Below, in pieces: positions 33,258 to 44,971 of a DNA stretch of 64,000 bases (positions are counted from its first letter, which is position 1; each line of letters begins with the position of its first letter). The position numbers and the translations under genes are program-made. The DNA comes from Gnetum montanum (lineage: Eukaryota > Streptophyta > Gnetopsida > Gnetales > Gnetaceae). The DNA lies in NCBI GenBank assembly GCA_015680685.1, contig MNCI01034769.1, forward strand, positions 55,739 to 119,738, written 5' to 3'. A model generated the notes under the pieces. It was not told the DNA's origin. It saw only the letters and a program-made list of their open reading frames with translations, and ran no database searches.

Positions 33258-35167
33258 TCATTTGGGACTCTCAGTTCTCTTAAGTTTTTTTTACACATTT
33301 TTTTTGCACGTTTTTGTCTTACACATTTTTATTTTATACATTTTCGTTTTACACCTTTTTGTTTTACAAATTTCTTTAACTTTTTTTTTTACAACATCGT
33401 TATACTTTTTCATTTTTTGGTGTGTGTGTGTGTGTTATCCACCTTGTAAGTTTTTCATTTAATTAGTGTTTTTCATTTTTTGGTGATGGTATAAACTGTT
33501 TCCCTATTGATTGCTAATGGTTGGTTTTTACCTTTAAGTTATGATGTTGATACTAAGGTATGTTTCTTTTGATATAGCAGGCAATGAGTCCATTTCATCC
33601 ATACATCTGCAATTTTTGTGGTCTCTCTCATCTTGGAAATGTACCGTCCCTTTTTAAATAAGAACTCTAACGAATCGGTGACTGGGTATTTCTCAAACTA
33701 AGGAAGGACTCAAGGATTGAAAAGGGTGTGACTTCAAGGGAACTTGATGCTTTTGTGTTGACCATTCTCTTGGGTGTTTGGATGTTTTCTTCTTGAGTTT
33801 TCTTACCGTTTCGATGTTACCAAATTATTGGGAAGTTGAGCAAATAAAAATAACAAATTCTTTGCATGGTGTGGTTCTCATGCATAAGCACATATAAAAA
33901 AAAAGAGAAAAGAAAGTGAGAATTCAAAGAACACCCCTTAGACGAAATAACCATTTTGGATACAAGCACTAGTTATTGAACTAAAATAAAAGGTTCCCTC
34001 TAACTAAGGCCCTTCTCACTTCCCATTCTCTCCTCCTTCGTTTCTTCGGAATGGTGGTGGCTCTTGGGTGAAGACATTCTTGTTACTCCAAGTGGATGGT
34101 TTAGCTGAATGCATTAATGTGAAGTCACTGGATGTGGATTGTTTGAGGCCAGACTTGGAATGGGATTTACTAAGTTACATTAATGATGAAATCCATAAGG
34201 GGATGTACACCACCTTATTCTAGGGATTCCATTCCATTCTCTTCTCTCCACCCTTCTCTCCATTGTTCACCTCATTGTCGGTTGTCTTATTAGTGTATAT
34301 CTTGGTGGATGCATTATTTTCTTTTTGGTAAATTCTTATGGTTAAGACTTTAACTCTTGTTCCAAGTAACATTCCTAGAGCCTACAGACTCTTTGAATGT
34401 GGGTTTGTTAGGACATTATGGGCATGAGCCTACTTTGGGGAGGACCCACTGACATTCCTATTTGGTGCACTAGTTCAATTCTTTCCCTTAACATTTTGCA
34501 ATTACCTTTATTTTCTTCATTTCCATCTTGACATCCATTTCATCAATGTCATAGTTGTCACTTTTTCTCCATCTTTCTTGTTCCTTTTCTTTCTCCATTC
34601 TATTGCTACTGGAGGTTCGCTCTTATTCATGGGGGTCCAGACCCAAATTTTTTCTATTTTCTCCTAACCCCTACACCTTCGGTAGTTACCACTATTATAT
34701 CTCTAGGTCCACATCAGCCATACCACAACCCAGCCAATGGACCTTTCACCGAAGCAAGGTATCAATTGCATTGAAATTCATTTACCCTTGCTAATATCAA
34801 GACTATGTTGTGTGTGCAGATGGCAATCATGCAACAATGGATTGGATTTGGAGAGAACACTTGGAATGGAGCAGTGTTGAAGTAGCTATGCAAGGAGCAA
34901 GATTGAATGACGCGCTTATGTATGGACAATGAAAGGCACAATCTTGGCATTGGCAACAACAAAACTTATTTCTCTCTCTCTTTTTTAATTGCCAAATAAG
35001 GCCTGATGTCAACTGTATAAAGTGTTCACTCTTGTTGTCATGAACACCAGTTTTGTCTTGTCTTGTAATGATGATCCATTCACATGTCATTTCATTAGTT
35101 CCATTCAGTCAATAATCCCATACCTTCCCAATATTTTGTAAAGAACTCGAGGAAAATTTTTTATTCA
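33258..35167 (+). other. Non-coding 3' region of pol-less element
   Basis: No coding domain is visible. The T-rich start includes repeated TTTTACACATTTTT units (33290-33370) and a (TG)n microsatellite at 33419-33434. The order of blocks is shared with 41796-43680 (inverted) and 840-3040. Confidence 0.65.
34795..35010 (+). other. Conserved block in the 3' region
   Basis: About 215 bp that matches 41950-42180 of the third copy (inverted) more closely than its surroundings. It contains a splice-acceptor-like TTGTGTGTGCAG followed by a short readable stretch (NTWNGAVLK here, NTWNGAALK there). Stops occur in both copies. It may be the relic of a small exon or an RNA element. No identity is assigned. 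Confidence 0.4.
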
Positions 35168-35168
35168 G

Positions 35169-35179
35169 TCATGGGGGTA
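35169..35179 (+). promoter_or_regulatory. Polypurine tract
   Basis: TCATGGGGGTA, directly before the 3' LTR start TGATGGGAC. Confidence 0.8.
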
Positions 35180-35991
35180 TGATGGGACACAATATTGCAT
35201 GGGCCGCGATATCGCGTCCGCCACGATATCGCATCCCACGCGATATCGTGGTGCGCCGTCAAATCTATAAATAAGAGGTGGCTCTTCCTTGTTTCCACAT
35301 CTAGGCCTAGATTGTAGTGAAAATCTGGTAGTTTGATCCCTCTAGAGATAGAATATTTTCCATGTGCCCACAGTAGGAGCTCCAAAGTGAACGGATCTTT
35401 ATTCGAGCAAATATTGTACCTGAACACATGTTTGTGTACAGAAATAAAGATGAACTTCTTGGATAAACCTTGCAGTGCATGGAATAGGCTAAATAGGATT
35501 TTATTTATTATTATTTACTATTTATCATTTAATCGCTTTATTAGTCATTAAATCTTTCTCAACCCTTCTCTCCTAGTTAACTGCCTTGGTACGATCGCTT
35601 CGAGCACGTGCGTTACGCTTGGTGATCCTAGCAACGATTAGCGTTTGGTAACCAAGGTTGTATTGGTTCAGGGTGTGAACGGTAAGTGGGAACGGATGCT
35701 GACGCTAGGTTAATTTAGACTTAGTTGGTTAGTTAAAGTTAGTAATTAGTCTCTTCACCCTTCCCCTTATTAACATAGGAGATAAAACCAAAAATACATA
35801 AAAATCATATACCTCAAACTTACTTAACCAGACAACTGTGAAAACTACAGGTAAGTCTAGGAAGACAACGAATAAGTAACCTTAAGTGTTCCATGAGGTG
35901 TGTAGGCACTTAGTCTATGGAGTTCGACCAGATCGTGTGTGCTACGCTCATATTCATATGGTTGAGTGTAGGGGTACCTCGCCACTCATCA
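35180..35991 (+). repeat. 3' LTR of pol-less Athila-like element
   Basis: 812 bp, paired with 25869-26694. U3 holds four GATATC-type units and a TATA-like CTATAAATA at 35265-35273. It ends ACTCATCA and is followed by the GGTGT target duplication. Confidence 0.92.
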
Positions 35992-36211
35992 GGTGTGATC
36001 AAATCTTTGTTAGTTAATGATATCCATGAAATAATTTTGTTGGTTACTGGTATCTATATCCTTGATCCCTTATTCATGAAATCAATGGAAAGGTCTATTC
36101 TAACTTACATCATAGACATATGGTGTATCCAATGATGATCAATGGATTTCCCTATGTTGTGGTTTCAAGGTTTATCATTAGGTTCATGTTGTAGTTGGCC
36201 CATGTTTGCTT

Positions 36212-36764
36212 TGACATCCTATCCTCGAATGTCATGGCCAACATCAAATATATGATATATTAGACATTATGTGTACAAAAAAAGTATACCAAATGTGAAA
36301 TATATGTGATATTCAACATTATGTATAAAGGATATAATAGGAAAAATGTAGAAAGAGGAAGGAAAGAATTCTTTATTGATATGGAATAGCATATCTAAAT
36401 CATGCTCTGAGAGTGTTCCTTGGGATTTTCTTCCTTTGATATCTATCCCTTAGAGGCAATCTAGGATTTCCATAATGGTTAGGCCTATAACCTAGCCAAA
36501 AGAGATGGCTAGTTGACTTCCTCTCCTACTTCATCCAACTTCTTGTGACTTGCTTGTACTAGCTTCGCCACACAATGCTAGCACAACCTCTTAGGTTAAA
36601 CCCATAAAGGTTACCTAAAGTGACATGTCTATTATTACAACATGCCCTTTTGGGTCTCAATTATAACTACCCTTTTGGGTCTTGTTAAGATAACAATAAC
36701 ACTTGTTATGAAGAGACACCATCTTCATTAGGTAGTAACATCATTTGGGAATGGGGATGTTACA
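36212..36764 (-). repeat. LTR of an unassigned element, copy 2
   Basis: 553 bp, TGACATCC...GATGTTACA, homologous to 20890-21462. On the minus strand it reads TGTTACATCCCC... and has an AATAAAG-type signal before a TC-rich stretch (about 36370). It may be the 5' LTR of an element whose interior holds the CCR4-like pseudogene and the 25869 insertion. Confidence 0.7.
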
Positions 36765-37108
36765 TTTTGGATTTCCAACAATTTCCAATAGCTTCCATTC
36801 AAACTAATCTATTCTAATCAAGTCAAGTTATAATGATTACAACTATACTTATCGTTACTTACCTTGCTAATGAAGTTCAAGATGCCTAGTAAGCTTGAGA
36901 ATGAGATTCCTATTTTGAGGTTTTCCATCTCATATAAACTTTGTTAATTTCTAAGGCTTGGCTCGCTTTCATAAAATTATTGTAGAAAGCCTTCTCATTC
37001 TCATCTTCTTTCCTTTTGATTCTCCATAATTTTTTTGACATTTCTATGATCTGTTTGCCTATCCTTTTTACCTTGCAAAAAATCCTTTCTAGTCACATTC
37101 AGATAAGA

Positions 37109-38742
37109 CTAAGGATATCTATTATATGACCAAGTATTCATGTGATAATATTTTAGATTGCAGTTCCATTGCTTATGCCCAAACCTATTACAGTAATAAC
37201 ATCTAATTTTCTTATTGTAGTAAAAGTGATTAAAATGATCAAACCTTTGAGGTGCTATTGGTTGGATTGGAGCTGCTTCTAATTGGAATGTAGTGCTTAT
37301 TCTCACTTCAATCTTTGGAGAGCCCTTTTGTTGGAATGAAGGTTGTGTAGGTTCTTCTTCTTGGGAACAACATCCTAATCCACTTTTATCTTGTGGAATT
37401 CTTCCTTATCTAGGAACCATTCAAAGTGACTCTTTCCCTTTAACTAGCCTTTCATTCATAAGTTTTACATTTGCAATTTTCACTTTAGCCTACTCATAAG
37501 ACAAGGTTATTTTTTCATTCTTAGCCCATAGGTTTGAGAGTTCTTTGGTAAGATTGGAAATTTTTGAATTTAATAGAGATATATCATGATCTTTTGTCTT
37601 GATTATTCAACTTATAAAAAGATAATAATTCATTACATAACAAATCAAACCTTTCTTTCTTATTTAGTTCACCAGCTGAGGAGTTGACATCATCATCTGT
37701 AAGGCCCATATAGAGGAGGTATGAATTTTGATCATCATCATCCACTTCTTCCTCATTTTTCTTTCCACCATTTGAAATTGTATAGAAGTTGGTCTTCTTC
37801 ATCTTGTTATCATTTCTATCCCTCTGCTGTAACCTATGATTATTAGGACATTGAGAGGCCACATGGTCTTTTCCACCACATATCTAACATTATATGGAAG
37901 AGGAATCAAAGTTAGAATTTGAAAAAGCTATATTTCTTTCCTTACCTCTAAATTTATTGGATCCTTGTTAATTAAAATTGCTACTTGTTCTTGGCATAAG
38001 ACTTTGCAGTCTTCTTAGGAGAGGAGCTATCTCCTCTTTGATACCTATATCTTGTTTAGCAGGTTCCTTTTCTTTGGAGGCTAATTTTAGGGCTATGAAT
38101 TCTTCTTGAATAGCCCCTTCACTTATGAGGTTCATTTCACAAGTAGTAAGAGCACTTTGAAGCTCTTTGAATTTCAAAACATAAAAGTCTCTAATCCTCC
38201 ATGGCTATGACCTTTGATCTAAATTCGAGTTTGAGAGTTCTAATCATTTTAAATATGACATTACTTCTGGGTAAATATTTTCTAGTACCTCTAATAGCCA
38301 TAACAAGATCATTTTCTCTAAAAAAATAATATTTTATTTTCTCTCCTTCTCTCATTTTGAGCTTATCGTACTCACTTTATAAAACAAAGAGTTTAGATTG
38401 CTTAACTATTGAAGTTCCTTTATAAGTAGCTTCTAAAGTAATCCAAATTTCTTTGGTTGTTTTATAACCAGCTACTCTATTAAATTTATATTTTTTCAAA
38501 GCACAATATAAATAATTTTTTTCTTTAGAATCAAACATGAACTTATCCTTTTCTTCTTGTGTCCATTTTCTGCACGGCTTGATGACTTTTGTTGTGCTGT
38601 TGATGGGTCGTGTGTAACCTTCAAGGATGGACTCCCAAACTTTGAACTCCATAGATTTGAAGAATCCTTGCATCCTAGCTTTCAAATAGATGAATTCAAA
38701 TCCATGAAATATGGGTGGATTTGTATAAGATGTCCCCTCCAT
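37109..38742 (-). pseudogene. Copia-type Gag with two zinc knuckles (broken)
   Basis: The minus strand starts MEGTSYTNPPIFHGFEF (38742). It shows the Copia Gag (UBN2-type) core to 38377: YLKARMQGFFKSMEFKVWESI, LYCALKKYKFNRVAGYKTTKEIW and LEATYKGTSIVKQSKL. Downstream are two CCHC motifs: C-x-I-C-GGKD-H-VASQ-C at about 37893-37852, with one position now a stop, and an intact CYYCNRFGHKQWNC at about 37205-37164. An acidic stretch lies between them. This Gag packages the element's RNA. Frame breaks at about 38370 and several stops elsewhere make it a pseudogene. Confidence 0.85.
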
Positions 38743-38780
38743 TCTTCACTATTGAAGTTGATGATGAAGAAGAGTACCAG

Positions 38781-38792
38781 GGTCTGATACCA
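38781..38792 (-). promoter_or_regulatory. Primer binding site, initiator tRNA-Met type
   Basis: Minus-strand TGGTATCAGACC, about 40 bp before gag. It matches the usual TGGTATCAGAGC of Copia elements apart from the last bases. Confidence 0.8.
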
Positions 38793-39911
38793 CTCGAGGA
38801 TCATTAAACTTAGAGGGGGGGTGGTGGTGGAATGAATAAGTTTCTCAAATTTAAAATCATTAAGATCAAGTTCACACACCAAATTTAACATGGTTCCCCA
38901 ACTTGTGTAGTCCACACTTAGAGGATAGTTCGCAAGCACATCTTCAAAATTTGTTCCTTCCAAAATGTAGTTTGAAGGGTACCACATGCTATACAAGTTC
39001 TAAGCTTCACTCTAGAGTGATTCAATGCTATGAATCCACTCAACCTTGTAAGGTACTAACAAGCTTAGAATGTGGTTTCCAAGATCCCACAACCTTTACA
39101 ACTTGAGCTCTACTTTGATGTATTGTGGCACTACACCAACACTCAATCCCATAGGATCCCAACAAGCTCAAGTAAGATGCCTTCTAGCAAGAAGTACATC
39201 AACCTTGTAGGGCAACAAAAGAGAATAAAAATCTCAAGGAAAGAATGCAACTAAGTTTTCTAATCCTTGTACTTTAAGGTAGAGCTCACTTTGATCAATT
39301 AATATAGAAAAAGGTTTGTACAATGAGGAAAAATAATGATTACAATGATTGCTAGATGATTACAATTGATAGCATACTTTTCTTTGCTCATTTCTCAATG
39401 AGAATGAAGATTTCTTATAGCTAATATGTTTTTGAAATCACCTCAAAATTCATGTAATGGCTAACTAATGATCACTGGAGATTCCTTCCTTGAGACTAAG
39501 ACATCTTTCTATAATTGGCCTCCATTCTAGAAAGATATCTTCTTCTGATGAATGAAATATTTCAGCAATAGTTCTCCATTCTTGAAAGATGTCTTATTTT
39601 GATGAAAGACATCTTTCTCTCTAGAAAGAGGTTTAATATTTTGTAGAGACATCTTCTCTTGTGTTACCTTCAATTCTGCAAGACATCTTCTGTTTCTTGG
39701 AGACATATTTCTTCAACTACCCTTGTTCTTTGAAATCTTTATTCCTTGTCCATATTCTTGAACATCCACATGCCTTCTTATCTCAATCCAAGTTCTTAAT
39801 GATATCTCTATGATGCCCTTGTTAACACATAATCCTAAACTATAAACACAACACCACACAAACATCCTATGTTCATTTTCCCTAAGGTTTTGACATACGA
39901 AAAGGTCAACA
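38793..39911 (-). repeat. Copia 5' LTR plus leader
   Basis: The part from 39130 to 39911 matches 18250-19030. The inner boundary with the leader is not defined by a clear CA end. AGACATCT-type motifs cluster at 39480-39715. A run of nine G lies at 38813-38821. Confidence 0.65.
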
Positions 39912-40039
39912 AGGAGAATATATTTTTCTAATCTTGAGAAGGTAAAATTGGCTTCTCTATTTATAGTAAGGTCTCCTAAAATCTCACTCATAGATGTGAT
40001 TACCATGGTGAGATGTTATTTAAGCTAGCAACAACTATT

Positions 40040-40813
40040 TGTGTTTCAATTCTAAGATAGAGAGATTATTTTGCATTGGAATCAGAACTCTTTAAGGCAC
40101 TGGTTCAATTTTCTTAATGGTGGATTGATAGTGAAAGTGACTAATAGACTTTTAGATCTTGATTAAAATATTATCTCTCAATGGACTAGTTATGGTGATG
40201 GTACTCATACTATTACTAAGTGGGAGAATTTTGATCTAGTTCACATGTATCATATCTTTATTGAGAGGATATTTTGTGATAAAATGAAATAATGTAGAGT
40301 TGGTTTTCTAGTGAGGCTTATAGTACTCTACAATATTATGACTTATAAAACTTGCTACAATTGGACTTGTTATGTAGATGAGAGGATATCTAGTGAGTTG
40401 GCGAATATTGACATTCCGGATGGTGGGAGTTTTAGCAACTTAGTTTAGCTTCTATTTTTGGAATGTTGTAGTGTTTCATAGAGTTGTTAGCTTATCCTAA
40501 TTGTGATGGGAAGATAGGTGAGAAGGACTTCAATTGTTCTATGTATTAGCATGTGAGGCATATAATGAAAATACTTCCTTTGACATTGTATGGTTTAGTG
40601 GAGGTAGCAACATCTTTAGATGAGGATGTAGATAAGTCCTCTATTTTTGATAGTGTGGTGCTACCTAGAAAGCAATCAATTTGTATGGACCTAGTCAAAA
40701 AGATAGGATGAGATGCATGGAGGGAAGAAATTGAGAGTGACTTCTATTAAGATGATTGATTCAAGGATGAAATAATTAGGGGTAGAATCAACCATAGTTA
40801 TAGAGAGACTAGA
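40040..40813 (+). pseudogene. Degenerate ORF of unknown identity
   Basis: A plus-strand frame can be followed with few stops. It contains LHWNQNSLRHWFNFLNGG, then TYKTCYNWTCYVDERISSELANIDIPDGGSF (quoted in part only, about 40335-40435). After a shift it continues with GLVEVATSLDEDVDKSSIFDS (about 40590-40655). I do not recognise the family. It is cut at 40813 by the Athila-like element, so it is older than that insertion. It could be a fragment of another retroelement's accessory ORF or of a host gene. Confidence 0.4.
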
Positions 40814-41782
40814 TGATGAGTGGCGAGGTACCCCTACACTCAACCATACGAAACGAGCGTAGCACGCGCAATCCAGTCGAACTCCATAGACTAAATGCCT
40901 AAACGCCCCATGGAACACTTGGGGTTAATCATTCATTGTCTTCCCAGACTTGCTTGTTGTTGTCATGGTGTATGGTTAAGTAAGTCCGAGGTATATGATT
41001 TTTTTGGTCTTTTATGGTTTTATGTCTTCTACGCTAAGAGAAAAAGGGTTGGGAAACTAACTAACTCTAACTAATGTCCTAAGTCTAAATTAACTAGTGT
41101 CAGCATCCGTTCCCACTCACCGTACACACCCTGAACTATGCAACTGTGGCTACCAAACACTAATCGTTACTGGGATCACCACACATAACGCACATGCTCG
41201 AAGTGGTCGTGCTGAGGCACCTAACTAGCCTAAGCGTGATGAGCAGCTGATTCCTTGACTAGCCGTATACACCCGTAAATGCTCGTAATCAAGTCGTACT
41301 CATCCTGCGTTCTAGGAGACAAGGGTGAGGAATCTAATCACGATGAGTAGCCAATTCCTTGGTTAGCCGTACACATTCGTCAATGCTCATAACCAAGTCG
41401 TACTCATGTCGCACTAACAACAGGTAATAAATAACATGTAATAAAACCTATCCATATACTGCAGGGTTTATCCAAAAAGCTCGTCTTTATTGCCATACAC
41501 AACTTGCATTCAGGTACAAAGTTGCTCGAATAAAGATACGTTCACTTGGGGACTCCTACTGTGGGCACATGGAAAATATTCTATCTCTGGGGTGATCAAT
41601 CTGCCAGAGCTTCGCTACTTCTAGCCTAGGATGAGAAATGAGGGGAGTGCCACCTCTTATTTATAGATTTGACGGTGGATTGCGATATCGCGTACGCGAT
41701 ATCGTAGGGAACGATGCGATATCTTGACTGCCGCAATATCGCATACGCGATATCGTGGTGCATGTGATATCGTGTCTCATCA
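40814..41782 (-). repeat. 3' LTR of third Athila-like element
   Basis: 969 bp, TGATGAGTGGCG...TGTCTCATCA on the plus strand. It is longer than its relatives because of a ~100-bp internal duplication (about 41235-41310 and 41335-41405, both with TAGCCGTA and CAAGTCGTACTCAT). Six GATATC-type units lie at 41680-41775, upstream of a TATA-like motif near 41657-41665 in minus-strand sense. Confidence 0.88.
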
Positions 41783-41795
41783 TACCCCTATGGCT
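41783..41795 (-). promoter_or_regulatory. Polypurine tract
   Basis: On the minus strand this reads approximately AGCCATAGGGGTA, directly before the LTR start TGATGAGAC. Confidence 0.75.
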
Positions 41796-43677
41796 GAATG
41801 AAAACTTGTCCTCGAGTTCCTTACAATAATATCAGGTAGGTATGGAATTATTGAGGGAAATGGAACTACTGGGATGGCATGTGAATGGATCATTATTACA
41901 AGACTTGACAAAATTGGTGTTCATGACAACAAGGGTGAACACCTTATTACAATGACATCAGGCCTTTCTTGGTAGCTGAGAAAGAGAGAGAGAGAAAGAA
42001 GTGTTGCTTCTATCAACGCCAAAATTGCGTCTTCGTTGTCCATCCATAAGTGTGCCATTGATCTTGCTGTTTGCGTAACTGCTTCAGCGCTGCTCCATTC
42101 CAAGTGTTGCGCTAGATCCAATCTGTTGTTTTCATGTCCGCTATCTGCACACACAACACAATCATATATTAGCAAGGGTCTTGAATCATCATGTAATTGA
42201 TATCTTGCTTTGGTGTAAACTCATTGGCTAGGTTTTGGTATGGCTGATATGGATCTAGGAATATGTTATTGATGACTATCGAAGGTGTATGGGTTAGGAG
42301 GAAAATCAAAAATTTTTGGGGCTAGGAGAAAATCGAAAAAAATCAGGCCCCGTACCCCCATGACTAATCGCAAACCTCTGGTAGCATTAGAATGGAAAAG
42401 AAAAAGAAGTAAGAAAGATAGATAAAAAGGGACAACTATGGCATCGATGAAGTGGATGTCAAGATGGAAATAAACAAAAATAAAATTAATTGCAAAATGT
42501 TAAGGGAAAGAATTTAACTAATGCTCCAAATAGGAATGTCAGTGGGTCCTCCCCAAAGTAGGTTCATGCCCTTAATGCCCTGACAAACCCACATTCAAAG
42601 AGTTCGTAGGCCCTAGGAATATCATTTGGAACAAAAGTTAAAGTCTTAACCACAAGAATTTACCAAAAATAAAACAATGCATCAACCAAAATAGATACAC
42701 TAATGATACAATTGGAAATGAGGTGAACAATGGAGAGAAGGATGGAGAGAAGAGAAATGGAATGGAATCCCAAGAACAAGGTGGTGCACAGCCCCTTGTG
42801 TGTTTGATGATTAATGTGACTTGGTAAATCTCATTCCAACTCTGGCCTCAAACCAACCACTTCCAGTGACTTCGCATCAATGCATTTGGCAAAACCATCC
42901 ATGTGGATAACAAGGATGCATTTTCAAAGAGCCACCACCATTCTGATGAAACAAAGGAGAGAATGGAAAGCAAGAAGGGCCTTAGTTAGAGGGAACACTT
43001 TTGGTTCCATAACCAGTGCTTGTAGCCCAAGTTTATTCATCTAAGGGGTGTGCTTTGAATTCTCACTTGGTTTTTTTTGAGTTTTGTGTTGTTATGCCTG
43101 AGAACCACACCATGCAAAGACTTCTTATTTTTATTGTCTCAGCTTCTGATAATTGGGTAACATCGGAATGGCAAGAAAACTCAATAAGAAAACATCCAAG
43201 CACCCAAGAGAATGACCAACACAAAAGTATCAAGTTCCTTTGAAGTCACACCCTTTTCAATCCATGAGTCCTTCCTTAGTTTGAGAAATCCCCAGTCTCC
43301 GATTCGTTAAAGTTCTTATTAGAAAGGGACTGTACATTCCCAAGCTGAGAGAGACCATAGAAACTAATGGATGGATGGATGAAGTGGTCTCATTGGCTAC
43401 CATATCAAAAGAAACATACCTTAGTATCAACATTGTAACTTAAAGGTAAAAACCAAACATTAGCAATCAATATGAAAACAGTTCATACCATCATGAAGAA
43501 TGCTTATTATGGGGAAAACTTACAGGGTGGATCACACACACACACACACACAAATGAAAAAGTATAACCATGTTGTAAAACAAAAACTAGAAAAGTTAAA
43601 GAAATTTGTAAAACAAAAATGTGTAAAACAAAAATGTTGTAAAATAAAAACTTAAAAGAACTAAGGGCCCCATATGA
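41796..43677 (-). other. Non-coding 3' region of third Athila-like element
   Basis: Inverted counterpart of 33258-35167. It includes the conserved block at 41950-42180 and the (AC)n microsatellite at 43535-43552, in the same relative place as (TG)n at 33419. No coding domain is visible. Confidence 0.65.
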
Positions 43678-44966
43678 TTAGCATAGGTGGCCATCTCCCC
43701 CATGACTGAGTTGTAAGGGAGAGATCCGAAATAATGAGCATTTGTTTGAATTTCGTAGAAGTTCCCAGCTTCTCCCAAATGATGTTCTTAGGTTGAGGGG
43801 TGGAAGTTGGCAACGCTCATACTTCAATGTGTCTATGCCTTCGTTGTTGGCATGGATTTCCTCAGTTCGTTCCATGCATATTTGTCTGCTCCTTCTAGCT
43901 ATCAACCACGGGGTGTCTTCTACTGGTTGTGTGGTTGCTACATATAGGCATCTTTGTTTCAATGTTTCCTGGGCACACCTGTTACATGGAGGCATTTCCT
44001 CCATGTCATCACCCGATGAATCATTGTATGTGATGCATGGAACTTTCCTCTTCTCGATCTTTCCACATATGTTTATCTTAGGGATTTCCAAGGAAAGATC
44101 ACGGATCCTAAGGCATGCATCTACTGTACTAAGCCATGCCCTTTCCATTATAATTGGGAAGTCCCCTTCATTGTTGTTCACTTCAATCACTAGAAAATCA
44201 GCTGGGTAAGACCAACCACACACAGTGGTGATGATGTCCTCCACCAATCCCAAGAGAATGGTGATGGACTGGTCTGCCAGATCTAATTGAATGTTGCTCT
44301 TCTTTTGTTGGGGTAGGTTCCAGGCGTGATACATCTCTCATGAAATTGAGTTGACTCCGGAACCTGAGTCAAGAAGAGCCCTATGTGTTTTATTTTCGAC
44401 GATCTGCAAATAGATTAAGGGACTCCCAGGGTAAGTTAGTTTCCTGGGAAGGTGTCCTACCTTGATCCAGTCGGTTATGGTATGTGTTAACATAACCATA
44501 TGCGTTACACTCTGTTGGACTGAAGGGTTCTCCGAAGTGTTAGATGGTGATGGAGGAGTGTACATGGCCTCAACAGCTTGTTGTTGCGAGAGTTTGTCTG
44601 GGCTTTTGGTTCTGAAGTAAGGTCTTCTCTTTTTATAGTTGTTAGAACCAGTAGTAGGTTGGATATTTACAGCTCTCGCAGCATGACGTTGCTGCGGTTG
44701 AGGAGGAAGTTCCCCTTGCATTGTTGGAGCAGGAGGTGTTATGGGAACTACTTGTGGTGGAAGAGATGCAGACGGATTAGGAGGATGGAACGAGTGTGAG
44801 ATGTCTCCCGAAGGAGAAGAAGTCCTTCTGAAGTACTCCCGAACTTGGTAGTGACGGTTGGGGGTTGCGTGACCCATAGAGTCACTTGGAGAAATCGGCT
44901 GCTGCACATAATAACCATAAGGATCGGGCTACCGGTAAGGGTACTGTTGTGTTGGTGGTGGCATCC
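43678..44966 (-). pseudogene. Gag C-terminus and aspartic protease (third copy)
   Basis: The minus strand carries a Pro/Gln-rich gag end (44907-44400), then KTHRALLDSGSGVNSIS with an intact DSG active site just before a stop at 44335-44337. The next frame (44334-43678) is continuous for 218 codons. It holds VEDIITTVCGWSYPADFLVIEV, then DFPIIMERAWLSTVDA, where the usual Gly of GRAWL is Glu, and a Cys-containing tail (CNRCAQETLKQRC). It ends at the TCATGGGGGAGATGG landmark, with no RT following. This is the best-kept protease of the family here, but it has one stop and one altered motif. Confidence 0.82.
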
Positions 44967-44971
44967 CCCAT

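Larger units (their letters stand above)
25869..35991 (+). mobile_element. Complete Athila-like element lacking pol
   Basis: 10,123 bp bounded by LTRs 25869-26694 and 35180-35991 (TGATGGGACAC...ACTCATCA) with perfect target duplications GGTGT (25864-25868 and 35992-35996). It contains a tRNA-Asp PBS, gag, protease, a non-coding 3' region and a polypurine tract. The protease frame runs directly into the 3' landmark ATCATGGGGGAGATGGCC, so RT, RNase H and integrase are absent. The 40814 copy has the same junction. A 3133-bp TG...CA insertion interrupts gag. Without the insertion the element would be about 7 kb, a non-autonomous form that would need enzymes from an autonomous relative. Confidence 0.93.
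36765..39911 (-). mobile_element. Copia element, 5' half
   Basis: On the minus strand there is an LTR start at 39911 (TGTTGACC), leader, an initiator-tRNA-Met PBS and Copia gag, then abrupt loss at 36764 where the unassigned LTR begins. The related 3' LTR with its purine tract is at 18250-19046 in the same orientation. The simplest reading is one Copia element split by the 20890-36764 sequence. I could not confirm a target duplication at the split, and no pol is readable in either half. Confidence 0.65.

Noticed and set aside
20890-36764. The two ~560-bp LTRs as a proven pair with target duplication
   Set aside because: Outer flanks (TTGTA and TTTTG) do not match and no PBS was found, so pairing is only suggested.
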